Assembly: GCF_037892545.1 (NCBI RefSeq)
Contig: NZ_JBBKBG010000008.1
Span: 16,959-80,958, forward strand
DNA: 64,000 nucleotides
Direction of reading: 5' to 3'
Source: Pseudogracilibacillus sp037892545
GTDB taxonomy: Bacteria > Bacillota > Bacilli > Bacillales > Amphibacillaceae
Part shown: one piece after another, positions 42,955 to 52,469 of the stretch
How positions within the stretch are numbered: the first letter of the stretch is position 1
Layout of the letters: the number at the start of each line of letters is the position of its first letter
The notes under the pieces: model-generated
The model's database searches: none
What the model was told of the DNA's origin: nothing
The model's input: the letters and a program-made list of their open reading frames with translations, nothing else
Translations under genes and position numbers: made by a program

Positions 42955-43434
42955 TTATTCTTTTAATTCTTTTCCCATTCCTTTTAAAAAATGAAGCCCA
43001 AATCCTACTGCACGATTAATATCAGGATCACTTAGGGATCGCATTAAATCAAACAGTTTTATCTTTTGTTCGGTGTCTACGAATTCGTGTCCTTCTTTTA
43101 GTCCGGAAACAACCCCATGAACGACATTTTTTGTTTGATCTGGGTCAGCTTCCATCATTGCACCTGTCGCTCCAATAATCGTATTTAAAAGGTTTGTAAC
43201 AGGTTCTTTTGTCACTTGTTCGAGGCCAATTTTAGCGATATCTTCTTTTGCTAACAGCATTGCTTTTAAAGCTTCTAATGCACCAATTGTTCCTAATTCA
43301 CCAACAATATCTAATAATTGATCTAAACTTTCTTCATTATTTGCAAACTTTTCTTTTAAATGGTCTAATTTTGCATCGATTTGTTGTTCTTTCGTGATTG
43401 TAGGTCGATGAATTTCGCGAATCGGTTCTGCCAT
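42955..43434 (-). CDS. DUF1641 protein associated with formate dehydrogenase
   Basis: A 159-aa helical protein with the DUF1641 core LLDIVGELGTIGALEALKAM (about residues 40-59) and the C-terminal GFGLHFLKGMGKEL. Members (YrhD/YjgD) are encoded directly after Bacillus FdhF-like formate dehydrogenases, as here with a 15-bp gap. It probably serves as a membrane-associated or redox partner subunit; its mechanism is unknown. Confidence 0.9.
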   Translation of the reverse strand: MAEPIREIHRPTITKEQQIDAKLDHLKEKFANNEESLDQLLDIVGELGTIGALEALKAMLLAKEDIAKIGLEQVTKEPVTNLLNTIIGATGAMMEADPDQTKNVVHGVVSGLKEGHEFVDTEQKIKLFDLMRSLSDPDINRAVGFGLHFLKGMGKELKE

Positions 43435-43449
43435 GGAAAAATCCCCTCC

Positions 43450-46389
43450 TTAATTTTTTGTCGTTAAATGAACATAACCCGGACGATTCCATTTACGTTC
43501 TACTTCAACCCCATTTTGTGGGTTCCGTTTTTTATTTCGATGATTCGTGTTAGGAAGTGGAGATGCTCCATCTTTCGACAATACTTCCATTTTTACTTTC
43601 GTTTGTTTATAAGCAGGTGTGTTTGTTCGGCCATCATAAATTGGTCCTGTTAAAAAGTTAATGGCAGACTCCTTGCTTACAGAGTTCATCGGTAAAAACA
43701 ATTCGTTCTTTTGTACGCGATCTGTTACGAGTGCGGGTAATCGTACAGTTCCAAATGGTGATGTAAGACGGACGATGGCACCAGATGAAAATTCTCGTTC
43801 CTTCGCTAGTTGTGGCGACACTTCCACAAAAATTTCAGGTACTTTTTCTTGAATTCCATCCGATTTATTCGTTAAGTTTCCTTCATGAAAATGTTCTAAC
43901 ATCCGGCCATTATTTATATGCAAGTCGAATTCTTCTTCAAAATCATGTGGTTCTACCCAGTCCGATAATGCAAAACGTGCTTTTTTATCTGGAAAATTAA
44001 AGCCGTCTTTATATAATAACGGAGTGTGTTTTCCGTCAAGGCTTCCCCATAAAAAGCTTCCCCAACCTTCTAAAACTTCGTAGTTTGCTTGGGAGAAAAT
44101 AGGTGAAAGTGATGCCATCTCATCGAAAATATCACTCGGATGTGCATAGTTCCAATTTGCCCCTAAACGATTGGCAACTTCTTGTAAAATCCACCAATCT
44201 GGTTTTGCATCACCTAAAGTAGGCATTACTTGATAAAGTCTTTGCACTCGACGTTCTGTATTGGTAAAGGTTCCATCTTTTTCTAATGATGGAGCAGCAG
44301 GTAAGATCACGTCTGCATATTGTGCTGTGCGAGAGAAAAAGACATCTTGGACAACAAAGAAATCTAGTTTTGATAATGTTTTATCGACGTGGTTTGCATC
44401 GGCGTCTACTAATGCCATATCTTCTCCCATTAAATACATCGCACGCATTTTTCCTTCATTGATGGAACGAAGCATTTGAATGTTGTCTAATCCAGGTTTG
44501 TCGTCAATTTTTACACCGTACGCTTGCTCGAATTTTTCACGTGCATGATCTTCTGTTACATGTTGATACCCTGGTAGCCATGCTGGGAGAGTCCCCATAT
44601 CACATGCTCCTTGTACATTATTATGTCCTCGTAGTGGGTAAGAACCGGCACCTTCACGTCGGTAATTTCCTGTTGCAAGCAATAGATTTGAAATTGCCGC
44701 AGATGTATCAGAACCACCAGTGTTTTGTGTAACACCCATTCCCCATAAAATGCATGTACCATCCGCATCACGGATCATTTCTGCCATTTCAATTAATGTG
44801 GCTTCGGGAATGCCTGTTTGCTCTTCAGCATATTGTAATGTATATGTTTCTAGTAATTCTTTTAATTCATCAAAATAATGTACGTTTTCTTGAATAAATT
44901 CGTTGTCATGCCATCCTTGTTGTATCATATAATTGGTTATCGCCATGAGCCATACTTGGTCTGTTCCTTGTTTTGGTCGAATAAAGACATCTGAACGTTC
45001 GGCCATTTCATTTTTTCTTAAATCTGATACGATTAATTTTTGACCGTGTAATTTATTCGCACGTTTTACACGTGTCGCTAAAACAGGGTGTGCTTCTGCA
45101 GGATTCGCACCAATTATGATGACAAGACCTGCTTTTGCTATGTCTTTAATCGTTCCGGCATCGCCACCCATCCCAACAGTTCGCATTAATCCATCTGTTG
45201 CAGGGGATTGACAATAACGGGAGCAATTATCGACATTATTCGTTTCAAATAACTGGCGGGCAAGTTTTTGCATGAGATAGTTTTCTTCGTTTGTCACTTT
45301 GGAAGAGGAAATAAAACCAACACCGTCTTTTCCATGTTCCTCTTTCACTTCACGAAGCTTTTTGGCAACGAGAGATAATGCTTCCTCCCAGCTCGCTTCT
45401 TCAAAGGCACCGTTTTTTCGAATGAGTGGGGTAGTAATTCTTTCTTCCGAGTTCACAAAATCCCATCCGAATTTTCCTTTTACACATGTAGATACCGCAT
45501 TTACTGGTCCTTCACTCGGCTGTACTTTTAAAATTTCTCTTCCTTTTGTCCATACTTCAAATGTACATCCAACTCCACAAAACGTACATACTGTTTTCGT
45601 TTTCTTCGTGCGTGTTTCCCGCATTTTCGCTTCTGCATCTGATACGGCCATAATGCCACTATATCCCGGTTCTACATCTTTCACGAGGTCAATCATCGGA
45701 TTTAGTATATCTGGTTTTAAACCTGTCATAAAACCAGCATTACCGAGCATCGATTTTTCCATTAGAGCATTACAAGGACAGACAGACACACATTGTCCAC
45801 AGCTAACACAAGAGGATTCGTTGATGGAAACACCTTCATCCCATATGACACGGGGACGATCTGCTTCCCAATCAATAGATAGTGTTTCATTTACTTGTAA
45901 ACTTTGACATACTTCTACACAACGTCCACAAGTGATACATTGATTTGGATCATATCGGTAGAAAGGGTGTGACATGTCTACTTCGCTTTCATCAACTTTT
46001 GGCGAATAAGGATATTTTTGATGTTCTATTCCCATTTGTTTTACCGTATTATGTAATGTACAATCCCCATTATTATTATCACACACCGTACAATATAAGG
46101 AGTGATTTTCTAAAATACGATCCATCGCTTCTGTTTGTGCAATTTTAGCACTGTTTGATTGTAATTGTATGTTCATATTTTTCGTTAATGGAGTAGAACA
46201 TGCGCGTACAAGTTCTCCATCCACTTCGACGATACATGTATCACAAGTTTGGACAGGATCTACTAAAGGATTATAACAAACTTGTGGATGAGCAATTTTT
46301 TCTTTGTTTAATAGTTGAATAATTGTTTTTTCATCAGTTACCTCATAAGTTTGATCGTTTATTTTTACCGAAAAAACAGTTTCTGACAT
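43450..46389 (-). CDS. fdhF: NAD-type formate dehydrogenase, catalytic subunit (FdhF/YjgC-like)
   Basis: A 979-aa molybdenum enzyme. Domains in order: 2Fe-2S ferredoxin (Cys in CYNPL, CDTC, about residues 38-64), the His-Cys cluster SLYCTVCDNNNGDCTLH, two 4Fe-4S motifs CITCGRCVEVC and CVSCGQCVSVCPC, then the molybdopterin part with CTFCGVGC and the active-site segment DNCSRYCQSP (about 385-395), where Cys takes the place of selenocysteine. It oxidises formate to CO2. The ATG at 46389 follows AAGGAGG; an in-frame start at 46449 lies inside the leader and is rejected. Confidence 0.93.
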   Translation of the reverse strand: MSETVFSVKINDQTYEVTDEKTIIQLLNKEKIAHPQVCYNPLVDPVQTCDTCIVEVDGELVRACSTPLTKNMNIQLQSNSAKIAQTEAMDRILENHSLYCTVCDNNNGDCTLHNTVKQMGIEHQKYPYSPKVDESEVDMSHPFYRYDPNQCITCGRCVEVCQSLQVNETLSIDWEADRPRVIWDEGVSINESSCVSCGQCVSVCPCNALMEKSMLGNAGFMTGLKPDILNPMIDLVKDVEPGYSGIMAVSDAEAKMRETRTKKTKTVCTFCGVGCTFEVWTKGREILKVQPSEGPVNAVSTCVKGKFGWDFVNSEERITTPLIRKNGAFEEASWEEALSLVAKKLREVKEEHGKDGVGFISSSKVTNEENYLMQKLARQLFETNNVDNCSRYCQSPATDGLMRTVGMGGDAGTIKDIAKAGLVIIIGANPAEAHPVLATRVKRANKLHGQKLIVSDLRKNEMAERSDVFIRPKQGTDQVWLMAITNYMIQQGWHDNEFIQENVHYFDELKELLETYTLQYAEEQTGIPEATLIEMAEMIRDADGTCILWGMGVTQNTGGSDTSAAISNLLLATGNYRREGAGSYPLRGHNNVQGACDMGTLPAWLPGYQHVTEDHAREKFEQAYGVKIDDKPGLDNIQMLRSINEGKMRAMYLMGEDMALVDADANHVDKTLSKLDFFVVQDVFFSRTAQYADVILPAAPSLEKDGTFTNTERRVQRLYQVMPTLGDAKPDWWILQEVANRLGANWNYAHPSDIFDEMASLSPIFSQANYEVLEGWGSFLWGSLDGKHTPLLYKDGFNFPDKKARFALSDWVEPHDFEEEFDLHINNGRMLEHFHEGNLTNKSDGIQEKVPEIFVEVSPQLAKEREFSSGAIVRLTSPFGTVRLPALVTDRVQKNELFLPMNSVSKESAINFLTGPIYDGRTNTPAYKQTKVKMEVLSKDGASPLPNTNHRNKKRNPQNGVEVERKWNRPGYVHLTTKN

Positions 46390-46410
46390 AATATAGCCTC
46401 CTTTTGAAAT

Positions 46411-46500
46411 AAAAAAATCCACTACAAAATTATCCTTCCTCGAAAGCATTCAAATGGATAAAGGTGTAGTGGAGTAGTTTTAGAGCAGGTCTTGCTAAAA
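46411..46500 (-). promoter_or_regulatory. fdhF leader with antiterminator-like hairpin and terminator
   Basis: Between promoter region and fdhF the minus strand has a small hairpin TTTTAG/CTAAAA (46478-46500) and then a strong terminator: TCCACTAC (46466-46473) pairs with GTAGTGGA (46418-46425), extended inside by TTATCC/GGATAA, followed by seven T (46411-46417), 22 bp before the start codon. A terminator upstream of the gene implies premature termination control. It does not match a riboswitch consensus I can recall. Confidence 0.65.
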
Positions 46501-46647
46501 TACCATTCCTATTTACCGTTAATATGAATCATAGTTTCTAACCATTTCTATAGTTAAACAACCATCTTTCTCATATTTTACCATGCTAGTTCAGAAGATT
46601 CAATATCCTAATTTTTATATGATATGATGGATAAAAAGGGGGCATAC

Positions 46648-47004
46648 ATGATGAAGAAAATACATGCATTCAATGATATTATTCGGAAATTACGAAAAGA
46701 TTGTTTCGGAAAGGGTCCGGAAAAAATTCAAACTACTTTTGTAAATGATATGGCAATTACTCGATTATATGGTAATTTAACACCAACAGAAAAATTTATT
46801 AGTTCGACTTCAGAAGGGAAGGATATTGTCCACACGGCTAGAACAAAAATGATTCAAGAAATGTATGAAACAAATTACCCGGAACATATGGAAGAATTAG
46901 TCGGGGCGAAACTCGTACATTTATTTACAGATATGAAAATTGAGGAAGATATGGCGGTATCTGTTTTTATTTTTGATCGTCCCATTGATAAGGTGGAAGA
47001 GTAG
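46648..47004 (+). CDS. DUF2294 family protein
   Basis: A 118-aa protein of the DUF2294 (YbcI-like) family: GKGPEKIQTTFVNDMAITRL near the start and LVGAKLVHLFTDMKIEEDMA near the end. It starts at an ATG after AAAGGGGG; a second ATG follows immediately. It is transcribed divergently from fdhF, and DUF2294 proteins are often seen near formate dehydrogenase or hydrogenase genes. The function is not established. Confidence 0.85.
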   Translation: MMKKIHAFNDIIRKLRKDCFGKGPEKIQTTFVNDMAITRLYGNLTPTEKFISSTSEGKDIVHTARTKMIQEMYETNYPEHMEELVGAKLVHLFTDMKIEEDMAVSVFIFDRPIDKVEE

Positions 47005-47090
47005 GGAAAGTACTTCACCTACTCTGCTTATACGGTTGAGGTAAGAAAAACATATCGAATGTATCAATATCAAATGATGAAGACTTTTAC

Positions 47091-47125
47091 ATAAAAAAGA
47101 GATTCTGCGAAATAGCAGAATCTCT
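47091..47125 (-). terminator. Rho-independent terminator of the metNPQ operon
   Basis: An 11-bp perfect stem (47115-47125 with 47098-47108, AGAGATTCTGC type) with a 6-nt loop, followed on the minus strand by TTTTTT. Confidence 0.9.
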
Positions 47126-47132
47126 TCTATGT

Positions 47133-47972
47133 TTATTCTTTTTCAAGCATCCATGCAGGTTTACCGAAACCTACGAATTCTTCGTCGATAACAGCTTCAA
47201 ATTCATCTGATTCAATTACCTCAATAATATCAAGGGCAAACTGTTTATTAGCATCTTCTGCTTTTACTGCAACAATATTTCTGAATTGGTCTGGCATATC
47301 TTCTAACGCAATCGCGTCCATTAAATCCATATTTGCTGCTATCGCAAAGTTTCCTGGAACCGCAGCTATGTCAGCATCATCGACAGAACGTGGTAATTGA
47401 CCAGCTTCAATTGGTAAAAACTCTAAATTTTTGTCGTTTTTTGTAATATCTTTTTCAGAAGCTTTTAAAGGTTCGACATCTCCATCAATTTCAATTAACC
47501 CTAGATCTTCAAATGTAATTAATGTTCTTGCAGCATTAACTGGATCGTTCGGAATCGTAACAGTTGCACCATCTTCAATGTCTTCTACTGATTCATATTT
47601 ATTCGAGAAAAGTCCTAATGGAGCAGTAGGTACAACGATTAAATCCTTTAAATCCATATCATTTTCTTCCGCGAAATTTTCTAAGTAAATTACATGTTGG
47701 AATAGGTTTGCATCAATGGATCCGTCATTTAACGCATTGTTCGGTTGTACATAATCACTAAACTCTGTTAATTTCACTTCATATCCCTTTTCTTCTAAGC
47801 CAGGAATAATTGCTTTCGTTAACATATCACTATAAGGACCAGCCGTAGCACCGAAATGTAATTGTTTTGTTTCATCTACATTGGAAGCCTCATTTCCGTC
47901 GTTATTGCCACCACATGCAGCTAAAATAGCGACGATACTTGCTAAAACGATTGTAAAAATCCACTTTTTCAT
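47133..47972 (-). CDS. metQ: methionine-binding lipoprotein MetQ
   Basis: A 279-aa lipoprotein with lipobox LAAC (Cys near residue 20) and a NlpA/MetQ domain: LHFGATAGPYSDMLTKAIIP at the start, LFQHVIYLENF (about 85-95) and FLPIEAGQLPRSVDDADIAA (about 175-194). It binds methionine (D- or L-form) outside the membrane for the MetNP transporter. Third gene of the SAM-riboswitch-controlled operon. Confidence 0.93.
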   Translation of the reverse strand: MKKWIFTIVLASIVAILAACGGNNDGNEASNVDETKQLHFGATAGPYSDMLTKAIIPGLEEKGYEVKLTEFSDYVQPNNALNDGSIDANLFQHVIYLENFAEENDMDLKDLIVVPTAPLGLFSNKYESVEDIEDGATVTIPNDPVNAARTLITFEDLGLIEIDGDVEPLKASEKDITKNDKNLEFLPIEAGQLPRSVDDADIAAVPGNFAIAANMDLMDAIALEDMPDQFRNIVAVKAEDANKQFALDIIEVIESDEFEAVIDEEFVGFGKPAWMLEKE

Positions 47973-47990
47973 TTTATTTCCCCCTAATAA

Positions 47991-48665
47991 TTAACTTTTG
48001 TCTACTGCTTTTGCAGCTTTGTCTCCAATCCATTGGAAAATTTGTACTAATAATAATAAAATTACGACCGTTAAAATCATAATGGTATTATCATATCGGT
48101 AGTAACCAAATCGAATTGCTAAATCACCGATTCCTCCACCACCAACGAAACCAGCCATTGCAGAATAAGCTACTAAACTAATCACGGTTAATGTGATGCC
48201 TTGGATAATACTAGATTTGGCTTCTGGAAGTAATACATCTTTAATAATCATCCAAGGTGTTGCACCAACCGCAATTGCTGCTTCGATCACTCCCTTATCA
48301 ATTTCACGAAGGGATGTTTCCACAATTCGTGCAAAAAATGGGATGGCTGCAACCGATAAAGCAACACTTGCAGCAGTAGGTCCAATCGAGTTACCGACGA
48401 TTAATTTTGTAAATGGTGTAATAGCTACCATTAAAATAATGAACGGGATGGAACGAATGACGTTCACAACAAATCCGAGGACAGATTTTATCGGTTTATT
48501 TTCAAGAAATAGTCCCTTATCCGTGACGAATAAAATAATCCCTAATGGCAATCCGATGATGAGTGCAACGAGTAGCGCAATACCTATCATATATATCGTT
48601 TCCCCAAATGCTTGCGTCATTTCGGGTAACAGTTCCACAATACGGTCCACATCAAATAACATCAC
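47991..48665 (-). CDS. metP: methionine ABC transporter permease
   Basis: A 224-aa permease with five to six membrane segments and the importer EAA loop EAAIAVGATPWMIIKDVLLPEA (about residues 134-155). Typical MetI/MetP size. Its start (GTG, or the following ATG) overlaps the end of metN by 14 nt, so translation is coupled. It forms the channel for methionine import. Confidence 0.93.
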   Translation of the reverse strand: MMLFDVDRIVELLPEMTQAFGETIYMIGIALLVALIIGLPLGIILFVTDKGLFLENKPIKSVLGFVVNVIRSIPFIILMVAITPFTKLIVGNSIGPTAASVALSVAAIPFFARIVETSLREIDKGVIEAAIAVGATPWMIIKDVLLPEAKSSIIQGITLTVISLVAYSAMAGFVGGGGIGDLAIRFGYYRYDNTIMILTVVILLLLVQIFQWIGDKAAKAVDKS

Positions 48666-49665
48666 GAATCACCTCCACATCTACTTGTTGTGATGACATA
48701 TAATCGATTGCTTTGTCGATTTCAGTTTTGTCACCTTTCATTTCCATGACGAACATTCCCAGTGGACGTTCTTGAATATATTCAATTAAACCGTGTAAGA
48801 AATTTCCTTTTACATCAAATGTTTGAATCATATCGGAAATGACGCTTTCGCCAGCAATATCTCCACGGAACGTAATTTTAACAATTTGTCCGGTGCATTT
48901 TTGTAACATTTCTTCTGGTACATCGATATTCACAACATCTTTAATGAATGTTTTCGTTAAATCATTTTTCGGTGCAGAGAAAATATCATATACGTTTCCT
49001 GATTCCACAACTTTTCCATCCTGCATAATAGCCATACGGTCACAAATTTCTTTCACCACATTCATCTCATGTGTAATTAATACAATCGTAATATTTAATT
49101 CTCGATTAATTTTCTTTAATAACTTTAAAATGGATGAGGTTGTATTCGGATCGAGAGCAGAAGTAGCTTCATCGCACAGTAATACAGATGGTTCATTCGC
49201 TAGTGCACGAGCAATACCAACTCGTTGTTTTTGACCACCACTTAGTTGGGCCGGAAAGACATCTTTTTTATCTGCTAAATCTACCATATCTAAAAGTTCT
49301 TCGACACGTTGATCAATCTCTTTTGCTGGTGTGGATGCTGCTCGTAAAGCAAATATGATATTTTCAGCAACTGTTTTTTGACTTATGAGATGGAAATGTT
49401 GGAAAATCATGCCGATTTTTAAACGTGCTTTACGTAGGTTGTTTGCATTCAAAGACATTAAATCAAGCCCGTCGACTAATATTCGTCCTTTTGTAGGTCG
49501 TTCTAGTAAATTAATACAGCGTAATAAGGAACTTTTACCTGCCCCAGAATATCCGACAATACCGAAGATTTCTCCTTCGTTAATCGTTAAAGATACATTG
49601 TCGACACCAATGACATCTCTATCCTTCGTTTGATACACTTTTGTTAAATTTTCGATTTGAATCAT
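48652..49665 (-). CDS. metN: methionine ABC transporter ATP-binding protein MetN
   Basis: A 337-aa ATPase: Walker A GYSGAGKSS (about residue 38), signature LSGGQKQRVGIARALA (about 139), Walker B VLLCDEATSALDP (about 160), and a C-terminal NIL/ACT-like domain (about 265-337) that senses methionine in MetN proteins. The ATG at 49665 follows AAAAGGGAG. First gene behind a SAM-I riboswitch. Confidence 0.94.
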   Translation of the reverse strand: MIQIENLTKVYQTKDRDVIGVDNVSLTINEGEIFGIVGYSGAGKSSLLRCINLLERPTKGRILVDGLDLMSLNANNLRKARLKIGMIFQHFHLISQKTVAENIIFALRAASTPAKEIDQRVEELLDMVDLADKKDVFPAQLSGGQKQRVGIARALANEPSVLLCDEATSALDPNTTSSILKLLKKINRELNITIVLITHEMNVVKEICDRMAIMQDGKVVESGNVYDIFSAPKNDLTKTFIKDVVNIDVPEEMLQKCTGQIVKITFRGDIAGESVISDMIQTFDVKGNFLHGLIEYIQERPLGMFVMEMKGDKTEIDKAIDYMSSQQVDVEVIRDVI

Positions 49666-49689
49666 GGCTAGTCTCCCTTTTAAAAACAT

Positions 49690-49836
49690 AAAAAAACTTC
49701 TTTCACAAATATGAAAGAAGAACTGTTAATTTTCAGCTTATCTTCCAGAAATTTGTACGTTCTGAAGGAATTGGCACCTTCCATAATGGGGTTGCCGGAC
49801 GTCATTGGGCCTTGTCCCTCGGTCACTCTTGATAAG
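49690..49836 (-). promoter_or_regulatory. SAM-I (S-box) riboswitch with terminator
   Basis: On the minus strand the P1 stem CTTATC/GATAAG (49831-49836 with 49737-49742) closes an aptamer containing AAGAGTGACCGAGGGAC, GGCCC, TGACGTCCGGCAACC and GGTGCCAATTCC, the S-box consensus. A terminator CTTCTTTCA/TGAAAGAAG (49697-49720) plus T run lies just before metN. SAM should cause premature termination. A -35 like TTGACT (49882-49887 region) lies upstream. Confidence 0.96.
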
Positions 49837-50001
49837 TTATCGACTTATATAATTGTAGCATTTCATATTAGTCAAACTAATATATTTAATCATAGCTATT
49901 TTCGTTTAATTTGTCAATAATAACTGAAAATTTCTTTCTTTTCGAAAGTATATTCTTTATACTTGTTGTAGAATGATAGAATTGAAATGAGGAATATTTA
50001 T

Positions 50002-51165
50002 ATGAAATTATCGAATCGATTACAGAGATTGCCGGCACATTTTTTCTCGCAATTAACCAAAAATGTTCAACAAGCTGTTAGGGAAGGGAGAGATGTTATT
50101 AATCTTGGAAGAGGAAATCCTGATAAACCAACGCCGTCTCATATCGTAACAGCTTTACAGGATGCAGTAGAAGATCCAGTCACACATGGATATGCACCAT
50201 TTCGAGGTACGACGGAATTGAAAGAAGCGATAGCGATATTTTATAAACGTGAATACGGAGTAAATCTAGATCCGGAAACAGAGGTTGCTATTTTATTCGG
50301 TTCGAAAGCGGGAGTTGTCGAATTACCATTGGCGATTATGGATCCAGGAGAAGTTCTCTTACTTCCAGACCCAGGTTATCCAGACTATTTATCTGGTGTT
50401 AGTTTGGCAGATATACGATTCGAAACGATGCCATTACTAGAAGAAAATAACTATTTTCCTAATTATGATGTTATAGATGAGGATATTAAACGAGATGCAA
50501 CATTAATGTATTTAAATTATCCAAGTAATCCGACGAGTGCAGTAGCAGATGTTCCATTTTTTGATGAGACAGTCCAATTCGCGAAAGAAAACAATATTGC
50601 AGTAATGCATGATTTTGCTTATGGTGGAATCGGATTTGATGGTGAAAAACCGGTAAGTTTTTTACAAGCAGACGGGGCGAAAGATGTCGGGGTGGAAATG
50701 TATACGATGTCGAAAACATTTAATATGGCTGGATGGCGCGTCGGATTTGCTTTAGGAAATAAGGAGATTGTCGGTGCGATTAATTTATTACAAGATCATA
50801 TGTATATTAACCAATTTCCTGCCGTTCAGCGTGCAGCTGCAAAAGCATTGTTAGGAGAGCAAACGGCAGCGAAAGAAATAGTCGCTTTATATGAACATCG
50901 TCGTAATGTGTTTATCGAAGCTTGTAAAAAAATCGGGTGGAAAGTCGAAGCACCAAAGGCCTCTTTTTTCGCTTGGTTACAGGTTCCAAATGGACATACG
51001 AGTGAATCCTTTACTGATTTGTTGTTAAATGAAGCAAATATCGCTGTTGCTCCAGGTAATGCTTTTGGGGCACATGGAGAAGGGTATGTACGAATTGGAT
51101 TATTGGAGGAAGTAGATCGTTTACGTGAAGCGGTAGAACGGATAGGAAAACTGGACTTATTTTAA
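50002..51165 (+). CDS. class I PLP-dependent aminotransferase, MtnE-like
   Basis: A 387-aa fold-type I aminotransferase. The PLP lysine is in YTMSKTFNMAGWRVG (about residue 231), with the Asp of HDFAYGG (about 200) and substrate Arg in GYVRIGLL near the end. The N-terminal LSNRLQRLPAHFFSQL resembles Bacillus MtnE/YkrV, the enzyme of methionine salvage, and the location next to metNPQ supports a link with methionine, but other aminotransferase roles are possible. The ATG at 50002 after GAGG is preferred over 49987. Confidence 0.85.
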   Translation: MKLSNRLQRLPAHFFSQLTKNVQQAVREGRDVINLGRGNPDKPTPSHIVTALQDAVEDPVTHGYAPFRGTTELKEAIAIFYKREYGVNLDPETEVAILFGSKAGVVELPLAIMDPGEVLLLPDPGYPDYLSGVSLADIRFETMPLLEENNYFPNYDVIDEDIKRDATLMYLNYPSNPTSAVADVPFFDETVQFAKENNIAVMHDFAYGGIGFDGEKPVSFLQADGAKDVGVEMYTMSKTFNMAGWRVGFALGNKEIVGAINLLQDHMYINQFPAVQRAAAKALLGEQTAAKEIVALYEHRRNVFIEACKKIGWKVEAPKASFFAWLQVPNGHTSESFTDLLLNEANIAVAPGNAFGAHGEGYVRIGLLEEVDRLREAVERIGKLDLF

Positions 51166-51220
51166 TCGATGTCCAGTTTTTTCTCCGGATAAAATCCATT
51201 TGAAAGAGTGGGGGAGTGGT

Positions 51221-51736
51221 ATGAAAGTAATTGATTTAACCGCAACATTGAACGAAAAAATGGACGTCTATCCTGGAGATCCAGCGGTTACGATTGAAAA
51301 AGTCCATACATTTGACAAAAATGGCTGGGAGTTAAGAAGGTTAACATTAGGTACGCATACCGGCACACATGTCGATGCATTTTCGCATATGCATAAAGGA
51401 AAAGCAAATGTAGATGAGATTCCGATCGAACGATTTTTTGGTGAAGCACAAGTAGTGCAAAAAGATTCACAATGGCCGAGGGAGATAGGCTTATTCTTTA
51501 CTGAACCACTGGATGAAACATATATAGATAAATTATTGCACGCAAAACCCTCCTTTGTCGGTGGAGATATGACGGAACGATTAGAAAGAATGTTATTAGC
51601 GAACGACATTATTACCTATACAGACCTAATCAATTTAGAAAAAATTCCGTTCCATCAATCTTTTACATTTTATGGACTACCTTTAAAAATAGAAAAAGGG
51701 GACGGGTCACCAGTCCGCGCGATCGCTATATTATAA
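51221..51736 (+). CDS. cyclase-family metal hydrolase (KynB-like)
   Basis: A 171-aa protein of the cyclase/kynurenine-formamidase family. The metal-binding signature HTGTHVDAFSH (about residues 45-55) and the early VYPGDPAV are typical. Family members hydrolyse formamides or ring amides using zinc or manganese. The protein is somewhat shorter than KynB (about 205 aa). It follows the aminotransferase by 55 bp, with GGGGGAG before the ATG, and may share its transcript. The substrate is unknown. Confidence 0.82.
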   Translation: MKVIDLTATLNEKMDVYPGDPAVTIEKVHTFDKNGWELRRLTLGTHTGTHVDAFSHMHKGKANVDEIPIERFFGEAQVVQKDSQWPREIGLFFTEPLDETYIDKLLHAKPSFVGGDMTERLERMLLANDIITYTDLINLEKIPFHQSFTFYGLPLKIEKGDGSPVRAIAIL

Positions 51737-51769
51737 AAGCGATTATTAGTAGTAGCTTTGCAGGAGAAA

Positions 51770-51798
51770 ACGGGGAGGATCAATCCCCGTCTTTTTTT
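51770..51798 (+). terminator. Rho-independent terminator of the aminotransferase-cyclase unit
   Basis: ACGGGGA (51770-51776) pairs with TCCCCGT (51784-51790) and is followed by CTTTTTTT. Confidence 0.88.
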
Positions 51799-51913
51799 AT
51801 CATTTTTTCTTGCTTCAACTTACAAATTGGAATATATAAAGCAATGTATACAATATAAAGTTAATAATGGATGATCTAAAGGAGAATTTTTCATTATTTT
51901 TCAAAAAAATTAA

Positions 51914-51940
51914 AACTTTTTATATAAGTGACCGTCTAAT
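51914..51940 (+). promoter_or_regulatory. ECF-type autoregulated promoter
   Basis: AAC with a following T run (51914-51920) and CGTC (51933-51936) are 16 bp apart, the AAC/CGTC pattern of extracytoplasmic-function sigma promoters. It lies 30 bp before the sigma-factor start, so the gene pair is probably autoregulated. Confidence 0.6.
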
Positions 51941-51965
51941 ATATAGCAGGTGAAGGGGGAGTCCA

Positions 51966-52469
51966 TTGGAGAAAATTACAAAAAAAGCTATTGCTGGAGA
52001 TAAAGAAGCTTTTATGCAACTTATGGATACTGTAAAAGCTGATATTTATCGAACAGCATTGAGTTACATGAAAACAGAAGAGCTTGCATTAGAAGTAGTA
52101 CAAGAAGTTACATATCGCGCATTGATTAATATCCATTCAATACGACAACCTGCCTATATTAAAACGTGGTTTATTCGAATTACGATTAATTATTGTAACG
52201 ATTTAATACGGGAACGAAAAAAAGTGCTGCAATTAGATGAAACGATGATACCATCAGCTTATGAGGAAGACTTTCTATTATTAGAGATGGAAGAACTATT
52301 AGAAAAATTATCTAATCAAGAAAGAGAATGGATAGTTTTAAAATATATTCACGGCATATCTTTTAAAGAAATGGCTGAAGTGTTTCGTACGAATGAAAAT
52401 ACGATGAAAACAAGAGTTTATAAAACTTTAGATAAACTACGTCATTTAGCAAAGAAAGGGGAAGTGTAA
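51966..52469 (+). CDS. ECF-type sigma factor
   Basis: A 167-aa sigma-70-like factor with region 2 (YRTALSYMKTEELALEVVQE, IKTWFIRITINYCNDLIRER) and region 4 (LSNQEREWIVLKYIHGISFK, then ENTMKTRVYKTLDKL). Regions 1.2 and 3 are absent, as in the SigV/SigW-like groups. It starts at a TTG with GGGGGAG upstream. The anti-sigma gene follows without a gap. The promoter upstream has the AAC/CGTC form these factors read. Confidence 0.92.
   Translation: MEKITKKAIAGDKEAFMQLMDTVKADIYRTALSYMKTEELALEVVQEVTYRALINIHSIRQPAYIKTWFIRITINYCNDLIRERKKVLQLDETMIPSAYEEDFLLLEMEELLEKLSNQEREWIVLKYIHGISFKEMAEVFRTNENTMKTRVYKTLDKLRHLAKKGEV

Noticed and set aside
45299..45907. Plus-strand frame of 202 codons
   Set aside because: It is the antisense shadow of the formate dehydrogenase gene; composition is not protein-like and no ribosome site precedes it.
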